Source: Trichoplusia ni (lineage: Eukaryota > Arthropoda > Insecta > Lepidoptera > Noctuidae). From it: 64,000 bases of DNA. Positions 27,001 to 40,005 of the stretch are shown here, piece by piece; position 1 is the stretch's first letter, and each line of letters starts with the position of its first letter. The stretch lies in contig NC_039483.1 in the NCBI RefSeq assembly GCF_003590095.1, positions 2,976,001 through 3,040,000 on the forward strand, written 5' to 3'. Below the pieces are notes generated by a model that saw only the letters and a list, made by a program, of their open reading frames with translations, was not told where the DNA came from and searched no databases. The translations under genes and the position numbers were made by a program.

Positions 27001-27654
27001 ACTATAAATTATGGTAGTTTTTTTATTTTTTTGGAATTTTTCTTTTTGGAATTATTATGATTTTTTTTCTGGGGATGTTCGCCGTACAAACCCGTATCTT
27101 TCTAGATGAAAGTTAAACACGGAAAATAACTGATCCTCTTGCAAGGGTTGAAAATTTACGGCATAAAGGACCGTGGCCTTGAGTCCACGCGTTCCGAAGA
27201 AAAATGGTCTTGACAGACACGGATCACAGAGTGATCCTATAAATGTGTACGACCTACCTATGGACTGTAAAGAACAACTGTAAATTATGTCCAAGCAAAA
27301 GCTAATATTAAATACATCCTTCACGTGACGTATAGTACTGTCCATTAAAAACTCTCTAGTCGAAAACACAATGAAAGACTCACACGTGAAAAAATACAAA
27401 GTTTTCGTAATACCGAATGTCCCAGAAAATCGACTAATCAAAAAACATTTCTCCCGCTAAAACCCGACGCGTTCCGACGTCAACATATAGGCAACGGACT
27501 CTGGTCATAAATACAGAAGCACAGCTAATGACTGCATAACTGAAATTTACGTTCGAGAGAGCGCGTTGACGTGACGGCATTCGATACCAGGTTGAAGGCA
27601 ATAGATATGGGAGTGTGATGCAGTGTATTTATTTAATTATTATTAATATTGCAC

Positions 27655-27757
27655 GCTTACCGCGCGGGCTGGTTCCATGAGGCCCAAAATAGAGAATCGT
27701 GGAAGGATAGGGGATAGGGGGAGGCCTTTGCCCAGCAGTGGGACACAGTAAGCTAAA
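27655..27757 (+). mobile_element. RTE-type LINE fragment: last ~30 codons
   Basis: The + strand reads AYRAGWFHEAQNRESWKD then GEAFAQQWDTVS with one in-frame stop between. Same family as the 16-kb fragment, separately inserted. Confidence 0.75.
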
Positions 27758-27844
27758 AAAATATTGCATTCGTTACACAACGCCATCTAGTGGCAAATTA
27801 GGTAAACTGGTTTTATGAGTACTAGAAAACATGAACATAGTTAT

Positions 27845-27996
27845 GTATTTCTAAATGCATACATATTTTAGATAAATTAAACCCAGACAGAACAAAATAT
27901 GATCGTACTCACCACACAAAATAATATTTGTCGTTTGTTTAAATCGAACCCACCAATTCTGGTATAGAAATCAGAGCCAGTAACCACTACCTAGGC
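27845..27996 (-). mobile_element. Truncated SINE, same family as the 31.6-kb copy
   Basis: Shares the body (ATTTAGAAATACATAACTA and GTCTGGGTTTAATTTATCTA on the minus strand) and a decayed head with AGTGGTTACTGG. The 3' half is missing. Confidence 0.7.
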
Positions 27997-28435
27997 TTAG
28001 TTATAAATGACTATTATGTATGTGACCTAAATTTGTTGCGTTGTATAGCGACTCTATTTTTGCGAACGACATCCAAAACACATCATCACCTCATAGCCTT
28101 AGTGACTAATAACCGATATTAAAAACCAATCCGACTTATATCAAATACAACATCCACAACAGGAGTAACATTTTGAAGCCATAGACCCAACCCGAAGTAA
28201 TATACGTTGAACAAAAAAAAGCTATTCAGTCCACAGTTATCATTGTAAAACGAATTAAAAGAGTTCGCCTGAAAGTACGGTTTCGGCAAAGGATTGAATA
28301 AAAATGATATACGATGGCTGGTACTGGCTTGATGCGAAAATACCTAGGCTTATAGGGATGGGGTGACGTGGTGTGTGTTGTCGATAGTTTATCATACGTA
28401 GCATACATATATGTATAGATTTCACCACGTGAGAT

Positions 28436-28485
28436 TAGGTGTTTGATGTGTCACGAGTTCGATCCTTGCAGGACAAGAATTTGTG
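28436..28485 (+). mobile_element. SINE head fragment
   Basis: CGAGTTCGATCCTTGCAGGA (B-box-like) followed by CAAGAATTTGTGTGATGCC, matching the head/body junction of local SINEs. Confidence 0.5.
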
Positions 28486-28559
28486 TGATGCCATTTTTTT
28501 ATTTTGAGATATTATAGGATTTAATGTCTTAGCTCGGGTTTTTTTTTTATAAAATGTGT

Positions 28560-28740
28560 TCTGCATATCGATAACGACCCCTGGGGTGCTTAAAATCGGC
28601 AGAAAAATATCCTATGTCTTAATTCTGGCTACAGACTGTCTGTGTACCAAGTTTTGACTAAATCGGTTTAGTGGTTTTTGCGTGAATGAGGAATAAATAT
28701 CCACACATACAACCTTTAGCGATTATAATATTAGTAGGCT
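28560..28740 (+). repeat. LINE/SINE-like 3' end
   Basis: AAATCGGTTTAGTGGTTTTTGCGTGA and a terminal ATTATAATATTAGTAGG-type tail mark a dispersed repeat of the same general kind as that at 8.9-9.1 kb. Confidence 0.45.
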
Positions 28741-29215
28741 TTAAAAATAAGTTATTTGTAAGTTCCAAAAATATAACAATTATTTGAGTTATGAATATTC
28801 GGATGTTATCGATATATTCGTTACGGGTCTAGTTCATATTTAGTAAACGAAGAGACTTTTTCACTAGCCGAACTCAATTTGCTTATTTCATATATGGCAA
28901 GAAATATGTATGCAAGTTATTAATTACCGATGGAAGAGATTTCATTTCTTGGTAAATTTTACATGCGCTCTTAAACTTATTATTGAATTAATTTAGACGG
29001 CGTGTACAATAGTCGTAGATTAAAATAAATTATAGATTGAAAATTAATACGAGCAAAAATATACAAAGCATTTCCATGTAAGCTATACGAGTGTTTGAAA
29101 TTAACCCCGGGAGGAGGAAAAGCACAATTTCCAGTTGTATTGTTGAAGACAGCGCTAAGCCTTGCTCCCATCATCACAGCAACACTATTACTTTAAAAAG
29201 TATTGAATGTCGTTC

Positions 29216-29405
29216 ACTGTAATATTCTACATGGTACAGCTGTCTTTTCAAACGGCATTTTACAAACATTCCAGACACATTCATAAATACACCTTTTCTC
29301 AAAACCAGCATTCGTGGATCACACAAATGCTTGTGCTACACGGGGATCAAACACGTCATGATCAGTTGGTTTCGCTTGGTTTGACCTATAACCACTCTAC
29401 AATAC
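29216..29405 (-). mobile_element. Degenerate SINE, minus strand
   Basis: On the minus strand AGAGTGGTTATAGG (A-box-like) is followed by GTTTGATCCCCG (B-box-like), CACAAGCATTTGTGTGATCC and an AT-rich body. The open frame on the opposite strand is incidental. Confidence 0.55.
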
Positions 29406-29486
29406 ATGAAGACAAGCAAGATAAGTTTCTTACTTCCATAGCGTCTCAAATATGTAGTTGCATAGGTATTTATAGGCCATTCGTAA

Positions 29487-29570
29487 TTTCATCATCATCA
29501 TCATCTCAGCCTATGCCCTGTGCTGGATAGGCTTCTCCGTTCGTTCTCCAGCGCGACCGGTTCATTTCCC
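29487..29570 (-). mobile_element. RTE-like 3' end remnant with (ATC)n tail
   Basis: A (TCA)n run at 29489-29503 followed by CAGCCTATGCCCTGTGCTGG and AGGCTTCTCC is the inverse of an RTE 3' end with a trinucleotide tail. Confidence 0.55.
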
Positions 29571-31564
29571 CCTGCATTCGTCATTACTACACTTGTGTTT
29601 TCAACTTCTAGTACTTCAGAAAGAAGTACAAATATTTGAGTAAGGTGTGAACCAGCCCAGCATGCAGGGTCCGCAACACACACGAGCCTCCCGCTCCCAG
29701 CGTCAAAAGAATTAAAAAGTGGCTCTACCCACGCCACCCCCCGAATGGGTTGCAAAAAATATGCTCCGAAGTAACTTTATTAACGCTGGCTTTGAGCATG
29801 GATTAATGTATCTACCTTGAAATTGGGGCTTGCTTTTATATATGTATGAAGAATTTTCGTTACGTTTTATATGAGTATATTATTTTATAGTTGAATGTAG
29901 ATTTAACTGCTGGGTAAAGAACTATTAGCATGTACAGAAGGTTTGAGCAACGATTACTACGCTAACTCACTGCGAGCTGGCGTATCTGTATTCTAATATT
30001 TGAAATCCTGACTCATTTCAACAAACCATACCGGTAAATAAGGTATTTGACAAAAAAATATGTTTAGTCCGTCTGACAGATTTCTAAAAATATCGTAAAG
30101 GATTTTTTTGTTTTATTTCGTTATCAAAAAATTAAGGGGATACAGTGCTTTAAAATCTCAAGTGACGTCACTTACTTACCAGTACGTTCTTTACTACCGC
30201 TTACACTACCACTGCTTTTTATCTTCCTTATTTTTTAATACTGTAAAAAAGGTATTTTTTTTATAAATCTGCCTAGCTGACTAAACAGATCTAGACAAAT
30301 AGCCTATTGTTGCCTAAACTGTTTTATCGAATTCGATTTAGCAATAACGCTTTTCAAACAAAATGCATCTGAAAGTAGGTAACTACAAATTAAACATCAA
30401 AATCTAACGTTGAACGTATTACCATCACGACGTGCCCTTGTAGGGTAGGCAGCGATGCTAATCTCCATTTGATATCATCCCCTAATAGTGAGTCGCATTT
30501 AAATAAAATTACAATTAGATCCGGAGTGTTTTGACCGCTCACAACTGTTTCTTATTGGGTTTTAACTGATAAATTATTTGTGGGACCTTGTAGAGTTTGG
30601 ACTAGGGTAAAATAATTGACGTTGCTTGCTTTTAAAATGGTAATAATATTGTTTTAAGATCAAAAACATTCAACCGACTTTAAATAAAAAGTCGTGCCAA
30701 AGTTGATGACATTTTTATCGGAAGTAATTATTATTTCGCGTTAAATGAAAAAAAAAACAAGAAAATCTTTAGACCAAAGTTCTAAAGTAACAAATATGAG
30801 TACCTATAAAGTATAATTCATTTTGAAGACGCTTAAAGATTTCTTTTCGGTGTTAAAAAATCTGAATATGAATGAGCACGCTTTAATAGAATTATTAAAT
30901 CCATACGGGGGTTATTTATTTTAATATCTGAACTTATGTTTCTAATGTTTTTCTAAGCAACAGATGGATTTTGACTAGCTAACCTGCGGAAAAAGCCTAT
31001 GCTATCTTTCAACATTTTTACAGACTACCTAAGTCCACACTGTCAGTGGTCGCACTTTACCAATAGGTGAATAGTGAATATTCAGTAGGGTGACAGAATT
31101 AATGGCAGCCGTCCACGGCGCACGCGCACTAATTGTTAAAAATCTACCATTAATTAAATACAGATAAACTTATTGTTCAAAATGGTTTACATTAGGAAAC
31201 GCTTTTTTTGGGATGGGTCAGTGTATGTTGATAATATCGAATGGTGAGTGACGATGTATTTCTATAGAAAGAAGGTGTAGATACTAATGTTTAAAGGTCA
31301 CAGAGTGAATTTTAAGAGAATGGATGGATTGTTCTGAAGTAGGAGTAGTCTTGAGACAAGTGTACAAGATCTCTCCCCAGCCGTAGGACATTATAAAGTC
31401 CGTCTTTGCCAATGACACATAAAAACAAACCTTTTCGATTTTGGCATAGCGCCGAAAATATTTTTTTTAGCCTAGCCTTAGCGCCTAGAAGAGATATTTA
31501 TGTTAGCAATGAAAACAAATAACTGTACAACGCGAATCATAGTCACAATTACAAGGTGTAATAC
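29571..31564. other. Gene-free DNA
   Basis: No supported gene. A TGACGTCA octamer lies at 30163-30170. 29,640-29,760 is GC-rich and may extend the RTE-like remnant to its left. Confidence 0.45.
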
Positions 31565-31826
31565 TATAATAATAATATATCCTGGGACAAGTCACACACG
31601 GTTATCTGATCCCAAGCTAAGCAGAGCTTGTGTTATGTAAATGTAACCAGACAACTGATAAACTTACCTATATATTTCTAAATACATACATATTATAGAT
31701 AAATTACACCCAGACACCAGAACAAATGATCATGCTCATCACACAACATTTGTCCTGGGCGGGAATCTAACCCACGACCTCCGGTATAGCAGTCAGGGTC
31801 ACTAACCACTAGACCAACAGGTCAGT
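31565..31826 (-). mobile_element. tRNA-derived SINE, full length, second family
   Basis: On the minus strand the A box is TGGTCTAGTGGTTAG and the B box GGGTTAGATTCC (one base off consensus). The body includes GTCTGGGTGTAATTTATCTA and ends near AACACAAGCTCTGC...TGTCCCAGG with an AT-rich tail. Confidence 0.82.
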
Positions 31827-34778
31827 CAAACTACTTAAAAACTAAATTAAACTTAATTAAATTTTAAATCTTAGGCAAGGAATTAAGGCAAACCTATATC
31901 CTATTCCATAAAACCCACTTTAAAAACTAAAAAACTGTCTACCCGACTATACGTCTTTATTTTACACCAAATTAAGTTCATCCTCAATTAAACATCACTA
32001 TCAAATAAAAAACCGCGGCAGATGTCATTATGACGTCACTACAAGGTGACACGACCCTAGTGCTTGACAAGTCACTCTATTTTTTAAGTTACAAATTATT
32101 GTCGCCTTTGTGCGTCTTAATCGATTAATTTGATGTACTCGATATAATGATCGATAACGTGAACGTGTATTGTCTTTTGGTAGATGTTTTGTTTTGTTTT
32201 GATTTACCTACGTTTTGTTAGATGTTTGTTGAAATTATTATTTTGATTGCATAATGAAAATAACTAAAATAAAGATAGGTAGGCCAAGTTTAGGGTATTA
32301 AAATAGTCTAGGTGCTAAACTAGAGTGTGAGTGATTGGAACCGTTTTATCGTCAAAGAGCAACAAAGACCTTCCCGCACTTTAAGTTTTTAATGTCAATG
32401 GTGAAGTGTGATGATTGGCCTCCATCTGGGTCACATATCGTCACCATTCTCATAACACAAAAAAATAAAACGCCAAACAAAAAAAACTAAGTAATTCGTT
32501 TTAAAATATAAAGTGATTCGTTTCTAATTTCAAACAATGACCTTATAAAAGACCTACAGAATTACTTTTTAAACATTTAACAGCAAAACTTACTAAATTA
32601 AACCTTATTGAAACGGCTATTAGAATCATATTACTAAGTCCATAATCGATTAAATATCTATGATTTAGAAGCTTTGTAACACGACCCAACACTATTTACC
32701 TATTCATTTTTCAAAAAAGGAACTTAACGCCCAAATCGACGCGTTAATACTCAACAAAAGGAAAAATAAACGGCTTTGTGTAATTCGACAAACTTATCTT
32801 TACTATTCAAAAAATAACAAAAGACACTTTATGCGGTGTCAATAAAGGCTATTTTCAAATAAACGTTTAATTTAGAAGAGTACATTTATCGTTGTACTTA
32901 ATATAAGCAAAAAAGAAAAATACGGCTCCCTACGTTTTTTAAACATGTAATTCGTAGTTTCAAATTGCGAACGCGGCATTCTTATTTCAAAACAGCGAGG
33001 TGTCATTGGACACTCCCTCCTGGGTATAGCTTTAAGAAATTACTGTTCGTACATTTTTTGACATTCATTTTTAAGGTAGCAAAGTGAACAAATTGTCAGG
33101 GGTCCGTATTACGTAATTTGCAAAATTGAGACAATTAGTTGTGGAACAAGTTGAAACTAACATAAAATTTGTTTGTTATAATATCGAATGAAGGTAAGAA
33201 ATAAACTAATGACATAATTTTCAGCCTATTTGAGTAAGACTTTACTTTGGCTAATAAAGAAATAAAGCAGCTATTTGTATTTAAACATTAACAAAATACA
33301 CTCAGAAAAATAAATATAATTAAATACATGAAATTACAATAAATAAACTGAAACCTTCAATTAAATACAGATTCAACGATGGCAATACAATTAAATGTTA
33401 AATTCATTTCACAATTGCAGCAATTGTAGGCTTCATAATCCGAAAATAATTTAAACATCACTCATTAAACAATCAAAAAGTTATTCACAATAAATATAAT
33501 CTGGTTTAAAGCGAATCAAGCAATTGTCAACGAATATCATTATTCGTGCAATATCATAATTAAAACTCGTTAATTTGCTTAATCCGAGTTTATTTAAGCG
33601 TGGTTTAAATTGAACTTCGGTTAACAATTGTTCCATTGTATTATTGGTTAATTTGGTTTAGGTTTGAAGTGTTTGGTTTAACGTTAATTGATTTTGTTAA
33701 TTAATTGTTTAGATTGGTTGAGGTTTTTGCGGTGGAGCTGCTCAGTTATTTAACGACTGTGTATTATGAACTCTTTAATCAGCGTTTTTGTTAATGTAGA
33801 AGCGAGATGCTGGACTTGATATAATTTTATAAATTCGTCACATTTTATGGTTTATTAGAAAGTTACTAATGGATTTTGATTCCCTTTCCATGACTGCGAA
33901 TGGAAATGCGAAACAAAAAGCCATTTTACCTTATACTTAGGCTTTAAAGGACCTATGATCTCAGTGCTATTTAGTTACTATTTGAAATTTCTACATCTAT
34001 CATGATCTTTCTGAGAAAAAGAGCCTTGACGGATAAACAGAAAGTCACAAAAACCTATTTTCGTATAATGGTACGGAACCCGTTAAAATAGTTTAGTTCT
34101 GACAGCACTTACGGCCAGCCGTACCACGCTTGCTGGATTTTGTAATAGGAATCGTATGTTTTTAAGATGGCCGCTTATTGTCGTAAGTTTGACGCCGCGA
34201 GTGTTATATCGATCACTCGATAAGTTTTTATGTTTCCGTATTAGTGAGATACAGAAATTTAATATGATTGTTATTTAGGTGTTGTGGTTTTAAAGCTGCT
34301 ATTCTTAGTAGGTGTAATATTTTTAACGCTCTCGAAACAATACACATCGAAGTCGCAATTTAATTACCTTATATTTCTGTTTTTTTTTTCTAAAATTGCC
34401 AGTCGTCCAAAGCCTGACATTGCCAGTATTTGTTTTTACTCTTGCCAGAAACTAATAATGATATTTAGAATAGAAGTGATTCAAATTAAACGGTCTATAA
34501 ATACTTACTCAATATTAATTTTTGTACGTCCTACGTCTTAAAAAATTAAAATTCTGTTATTTTCAACTTAAAAACACATAAACTACAATTAATCATTCAA
34601 TAAAGCCGGCGTCACACTGCACCGTAACGCATGTTTCAACCGTTATCTCTCATCGCGATGACTGCGTAATTGGATTTGTGCGCCAACTTTACATAAGTTG
34701 CGCATTAGTTGAAACGCACCCTTAATTGTTTGGAATACTTCTTTGTTAATGTTTTTAGAATAATTTATGTTGCGTTAG
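31827..34778. other. Gene-free DNA
   Basis: A/C-rich at 31,880-32,060, then G/T-rich at 32,130-32,260, with TGACGTCA at 32031-32038 in between. 33,280-33,720 is a non-repetitive AT-rich stretch with many AATT/TAAT words and a CAATTG-CAG-CAATTG inverted pair; possibly regulatory. Confidence 0.45.
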
Positions 34779-34915
34779 TCTAATTTCGGACCCAACCGGA
34801 GTTCGTAGTCCGCGTCAGCTCATGACTCCGCTTGGGTCTGAAACTAGTGGAGCAATCCCGATAAATACGCGTGAGTAAGCCGTTGTATCATTTAATAATG
34901 AACCATTCTTACGAT
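34779..34915. mobile_element. Foldback MITE, CTAGTTTCGGACCCAA family
   Basis: The inverted words ATTTCGGACCCAACCGGAG and TTGGGTCTGAAACTAGT face each other around about 40 bp, followed by CAATCCCGATAAATACGCGT. Family members occur at 39.0, 44.35, 51.8 and 58.9 kb. Confidence 0.65.
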
Positions 34916-35847
34916 AGTAACTATCAAAATTTATATGTGTGTTGCTTGGATGTAGAATGTAGAATATTTTTCTTTATCCAGAGATGGTATGTGACTTATG
35001 TGAGGTGCAAAGAGGTAGACAAAAGATAAAATTAAAAAAAACCCTGACAGCAAGAACTTTTAATCCCCCACGGCTTTTAAATGTGATGATGTGTGTTTGA
35101 CTTGTAAATGGCTCCAATGAGTTTTATGAAATATGCCTAAGAACATTCACCTTTAATCCATAACTGAATTGGAATCTCACAATCAATTTAGTTGCTATAA
35201 TGCCACAGAGAGACATACACGTTGCTTATGTGAAGCCTTTTTCGAAGCTATTTTGGATTTTCCAGACTTTCATGTTTAGCTGAATATAGAGTTAGAAGAA
35301 TTTAATAGGTAAGTGGGTAAGATGGCAGTAGATTATCTGTTCTTACCTTGTCTTTCCTTTTTATACATTATAGCGATCCAATCAGACTTAAGCTTTAGTC
35401 AATAGGTAGTCGGTTATTCCATAGAGATTTTTTCGTAGATTATTTGTTGTAGAACTAGATTTTTGTCCGAAATCATCAAAAAACCTAAATTTTAGGATAT
35501 TCCCGTTATATTATAAGTTCGTAAAACATATTTGAACTCGAGTCACATGTATATTTAGTTATGTTAATATATTCAGGCGCACCAAAACATCGGGTAACAT
35601 CATGTAACGAATATTAATTGGTTTATTTAGAAAAACTTTGGGGTACAAGATATATTGTACTGATTATCATTTTAAACTGGAACGTGGCCTAAAACAGCTT
35701 TTAAGGGAAATATAAATGTGTTTTTAACTAACAGTTAAGAAAGAATACTATAGATATATGTACTACGGTAGCGTACATACTGATCCATTGTTCTCAAGTA
35801 CAAGGGTAGGGTGAAGGAATCCGGTGGTTTTAGCCTGTAAGAGTCCA

Positions 35848-36098
35848 GGGCCCCAATTCTGCTATTTACAATGGTTGATAAATTAACGAAATTTGGCTTA
35901 AAATGACAATTTTCGTATTATTTTAAGTTTTTTTCTATACAATAATTGGAAATTCAGTACGGGACGGTACACTCAAGGTCATTACAATTAACTTCCAATT
36001 ATTATATTGGAAAAATGATTAAAAGAATAGGAATCATTTCAATTTTAATCCAATTTCCATTCATTCATCGGCCATTGTAAATAGCAGAATTGGGGCCC
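35848..36098. mobile_element. MITE with GGGCCCCAATTCTGC inverted ends, copy 2
   Basis: Same inverted ends and same interior as the copy at 17 kb, with small indels; 251 bp. Its arms match each other better than those of the other copy. Confidence 0.82.
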
Positions 36099-36255
36099 AG
36101 CATATCTGTCCGCCTCTCCCCAGGGCAGAGGAAATCCATGAGAATTTCTCCAGTCAAAAGAGGAGTTTAACTAACCTGACATATCTACTGAATGCAGTCG
36201 TATACTACGGAAAATACTATCAACAATATCATATGTAACGCAATAAAGTTTTGAC

Positions 36256-36483
36256 GACCTCCGTGGTCGAGTGGCGTACGCACCGGTTTCAAGGTGTCGC
36301 TAGCTCTGAGGTCCCGGGTTCGATCCCCGGTCGGGTCAATGTAAAAATTCACATTTGTACATTGCCTCGGGTCTGGGTGTTTGTGGTACCTTCGTTGTAT
36401 CTGAATTCCATAACACAAGTGCTTTAGCAACTTACTTTGGGTTCAGAACAATGTATGTGATGTTGTCCGCATTAAAAAAAAAA
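36256..36483 (+). mobile_element. tRNA-derived SINE, full length
   Basis: The head has an A box TGGTCGAGTGGC (36264-36275) and a B box GGGTTCGATCCC (36316-36327). The tRNA-unrelated body includes CCATAACACAAGTGCTTTAG, and the 3' end is a short poly(A). The head does not form a proper acceptor stem, so it is a SINE, not a tRNA gene. Confidence 0.85.
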
Positions 36484-36738
36484 CAAAGTGTACGATAAGT
36501 ATGTTGCTTTGATTAACAGTTATGTTAAATCAGCAGTAAAGAAGGAAGCAGGCTCAGGCTATTCAAGATGAAAACAACACTCTGTCCGCTGCTAACCGCT
36601 TCCCATCTTTTCCTATCTTTTGCTCCTTATCTTTTTACAAAAGAAGTAAGTAGTAAAATTAGGTTATCAAGAGACCTTACCAACATAAACAAGTATTCCA
36701 GGATGATGGAGCAACTATGGCCGAAAATTAATAAGGTT

Positions 36739-36974
36739 ACCGTCAAACAAGCCAACTTTGCCAATCAAGGTATCTTTGCCCCAAAAGCAATTTATAAACA
36801 AATCCTCTTACATAAGAATCAATTTAGTTTTATGGTAACATTTATAATCAACTTTCCACCCAAATAATAAATATTGCCATAAAATTAAAATTGTTTCTTA
36901 TATTAGAGGATTTGCTTATAGATTGCTTTTGGGGCAAAGATACCTTGATTGGCAAAGTTGGCTTGTTTGACCGG
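36739..36974. mobile_element. Foldback MITE, long arms (ACCGGTCAAACAAGCC family), full copy
   Basis: Two arms of roughly 75 bp, ACC(G)GTCAAACAAGCCAAC inward, form a near-perfect inverted repeat around an AT-rich centre. The left arm has lost one G. 236 bp in total. Confidence 0.85.
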
Positions 36975-38957
36975 TCTATACCAAGGATAGCGACTAGTCA
37001 CCACAAGCGTCCCCAGTAATTTATATACAAACTCATTTGAAAGTCTTCTAAAAAATGAGGGAAAACAAAATATCCACGACGATTAAGTATTGATAATGAA
37101 ATAACCATGTATACTTGTATAACATGTAACGGATACGAAACATAATTATAATGATGCGAATTCACGAAAACTCATGCAAATACTAGCCAAACAGAGCGTG
37201 ACAAAATACAGTAGGCAACGTGGTGAGGGAAAGAGACACAGCTATAGAAATTGTAGCGTGCCATCTCGCTTTCGCACTTCACTTCGAGAGGTGGTACATT
37301 CCGAGGCCACGACGAGACATTTATAACCAGAAGCCATTAATTATTAATTTTATTGAATCAAATTAACGTCAAACAAAACATGTTAAACTTTTTACATAAA
37401 CATCACTTAAAATGCAAACTTTAATTAATTATTAACAAAAATAATGTTATTTTTTTTCGGGAGTGCCGTGATGATCCCCTATAAATTATTTAAAATTATG
37501 TTTTTTAATTTAACTTTGTACTTTTTATCGGGATATTTAATTAGAAGTCGAAATATTCTCGTTAGGGTTGCCACCATATGTTTTGGTTTCCGAGAATCTT
37601 ACCGTTTCGCAAGATGTTTGCCCTTAAGCTAATGCGTTAGATATTATCGGCTGATCTTTTGATCTTTTGTTTTATTGTATGTAGGTATGTGAGTGAGTGT
37701 TCTTTAGTTGTTTAGACTAATTATTATGTGTTATTTTGAGACATACAACAAAAAGCACGTATAAGCGAAATAGTATCTTTGTTACCTTTGAGATAAAATG
37801 TAAAAAAATACAAAAGGGTAAAAAAAATAATAATAATGTGACAATTTAAAAATAGTATCTAGAAATAAGAGCTAAACTACTTTTTAAATAAGTTAAATTC
37901 ATGAGTTACTATTAAATCTCTACAAAGAGAAAAAACTTAAATTTGAAACATTGCATCACAACACAACATTTCAACTTAAAACATTCAAACAATTAAAACG
38001 AACCAAAGCGTGCCAACCCTAAAACGACCGGCCTGCGCCCGCGCACGCTTCGCCCCCAAAAATTCATTATCGTGCATCAGTGAATTAGTGATCTAACCGC
38101 GCGATAGTTGGTAATAACGGTCTTCAGGCCATCGTGTTTGTTTGGTAGGCTCGGGTTAAATTGCGCACGAGTTGATTATGTGATAACTTGCGAGTTGTGA
38201 CAATATAGAGGGAGGAGGGTTAGAGTTGACGGTTGGGAGGAAATAGTTGGAACCACTAATGGATTCAAGGAGGTTCTTGAATGACGACTACAGCAAAATG
38301 AAATTATATTAGGTAGGGTATATCGTCACTATAACATATATTTCTTTGAGAACGCTGCGCTGGAGTCGACATTTCCTATCTGTATACTCTGAGCGAACAA
38401 ACAAATAGAGCACTGCCACGGACGGAGCCACATACGTAGAGGTATATCTTATAACACCCTTCTTAAAAAGAGCTTATTATCTTGGTATTCATGGACCAAT
38501 TTTGGGAGAATTCTAGGAGCCATTGCTAGAAAACGCTCTTTCAAATAAAAGAAACCGCATCCAAATCAGCTTTTCCGTTTAAGTGGTACAGTTCTAAAAA
38601 CAGACACACAGATAGCTTTCAGGCGTTGAGGGCTGAAAATATAATATCCTTTATATTTTTACATTCTGAATCATTGATTTGATTAGTCATAGACAAATTT
38701 TCATACTAAAAATACCTTAAAAAGAGCAGTTCTATTAAAAATGACTAGAAATAATGTCTTTATAAAGATCAAGTTTATATGTTAAATGATTGGACGTTGA
38801 ACGCGGGTGTGGCGTAGATTATGAAGGCCGCATTAAACTCCGATAGTCAATAAACAATTGTTATGTTGACCACTAATAGAACAAAGCTAGAGGGACTATA
38901 CATACGCCGAGATGCAAGACAATATTTTTTTAAGAATGGTTTTACTCACCATCAATT
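36975..38957. other. Gene-free DNA
   Basis: No supported gene. 37,910-38,040 is A/C-rich, 38,030-38,060 a CpG-rich core (GCGCCCGCGCACGC), and 38,110-38,260 G/T-rich. Confidence 0.5.
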
Positions 38958-39040
38958 ATGGGGATTGTCTGACTAGTCTCGGGGTCGACCAGAGTCCTTT
39001 ATTATGAGTTGAGGTGGCGACTGGCGAGCGAGTCTCACTT
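38958..39040 (+). repeat. CTAGTTTCGGACCCAA-family fragment
   Basis: GACTAGTCTCGGGGTCGACC, AGAGTCCTTTATTATGAG and GGCGAGCGAGTC match the left half of the family. Confidence 0.55.
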
Positions 39041-39794
39041 GGAAGAAAATAATAAATATTTTGATTCAGGTGTAATGTGATAAAGACAGATTTTGGATGG
39101 CATTTAGAATCACATTTATGGATTTACATAGTATTATGCTAAATATGATAATAATGATTGTTAAGACTTCTTGGTGGAGACAAAGACCCTGGTGTGGTGA
39201 CTTAAACCACTTTTATTATTTTTCAATCTGCGGGATTTTGTTTTTGACTATTTCTCTTCAAACTAAAATACAAATTGAACAACCGACGCACTGTAATATC
39301 AGTACTATAGAATTAAACTAAGACAATTAATCAAATTTCTTGTATCATACGAGTTACCATTATTTTGTATTGCATTTGCAAAAGTAAAAATTAGATCTTT
39401 CTACCTTAATGAAACGAAATAATTAATTACCAATGGGAAAGACGTCATCCTCATCACGTTTAAATGTAATTTTTTTAAAGCTAGCTAGAAACAATTTTCT
39501 GACGTGACTGTCTTGTCTTGTTAACAACCTTATTTCCTTGTCTGACTGTCTTCTCTTGCTCACAGTGTGTGTGCAGTCGCTGTTAGCCGCTCGTAATGGC
39601 TTGATCGTCGGAGAGCCGCATAGAACCACTCCGAGTTATTAGAAGTGGGTGAAAATTACTGCGCCGACCTTAAGGGGGAGACTAGTCATGATCGGTATAA
39701 ATATTTATATAATAAAAAATAAATCTAAGATTATTCATTCAGTTTTTAAGTTATACTCTTCGCTTTAACAGGATAAAAAATAGTTTTTATCATG

Positions 39795-40005
39795 TATTGG
39801 TCATGTGGTGAGGAAAGCATTGAGCATGGATGTGGATGGATGTAGGAGAAGAGGACGACCAAAGTAACAATGGATGGATTGTGTAAAAGACGATATGGCT
39901 GCGAAGTGTGTTTCTTGTGAGATGACGTCAGATAGAACGGTATGGAAGAAGATGTGCGCCGACCACAAATAAAATGATTGAGATAAAGGCAGGGGAATGA
40001 TGATA
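39795..40005 (+). mobile_element. RTE-type LINE 3' end, second family
   Basis: The + strand reads GHVVRKALSMDVDG, RRRGRPK, stop, QWMDCVKDDMAAKCVSCEM, TSDRTVWKKMCADHK, stop: the typical C-terminus of a lepidopteran RTE ORF with one internal nonsense codon and no frameshift. A short 3' part ends in a TGATGAT tail. Confidence 0.8.

Larger units (their letters stand above)
20986..27654. other. Gene-free DNA with several strand-composition switches
   Basis: Apart from the foldback at 22.1 kb and a LINE-type tail at 23.9 kb I see no gene. A/C-to-G/T switches centre near 22,700, 23,530 and 25,440. A 128-codon open frame at 27055-27441 (minus) has no recognisable domain and is probably chance. 26,040-26,190 is GC-rich and unassigned. 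Confidence 0.5.

Noticed and set aside
27055..27441. 128-codon minus-strand open frame
   Set aside because: Longest unassigned frame, but no domain, signal or splice context is visible and it lies in repeat-flanked intergenic DNA. Chance is likely; RNA-seq or a homology search would settle it.
36256..36338. Possible tRNA gene (good A and B boxes)
   Set aside because: No proper acceptor stem, and it continues into a SINE body with poly(A).
36568..36867. 99-codon + strand open frame
   Set aside because: Its second half runs through the MITE at 36739-36974 and the product resembles nothing known.
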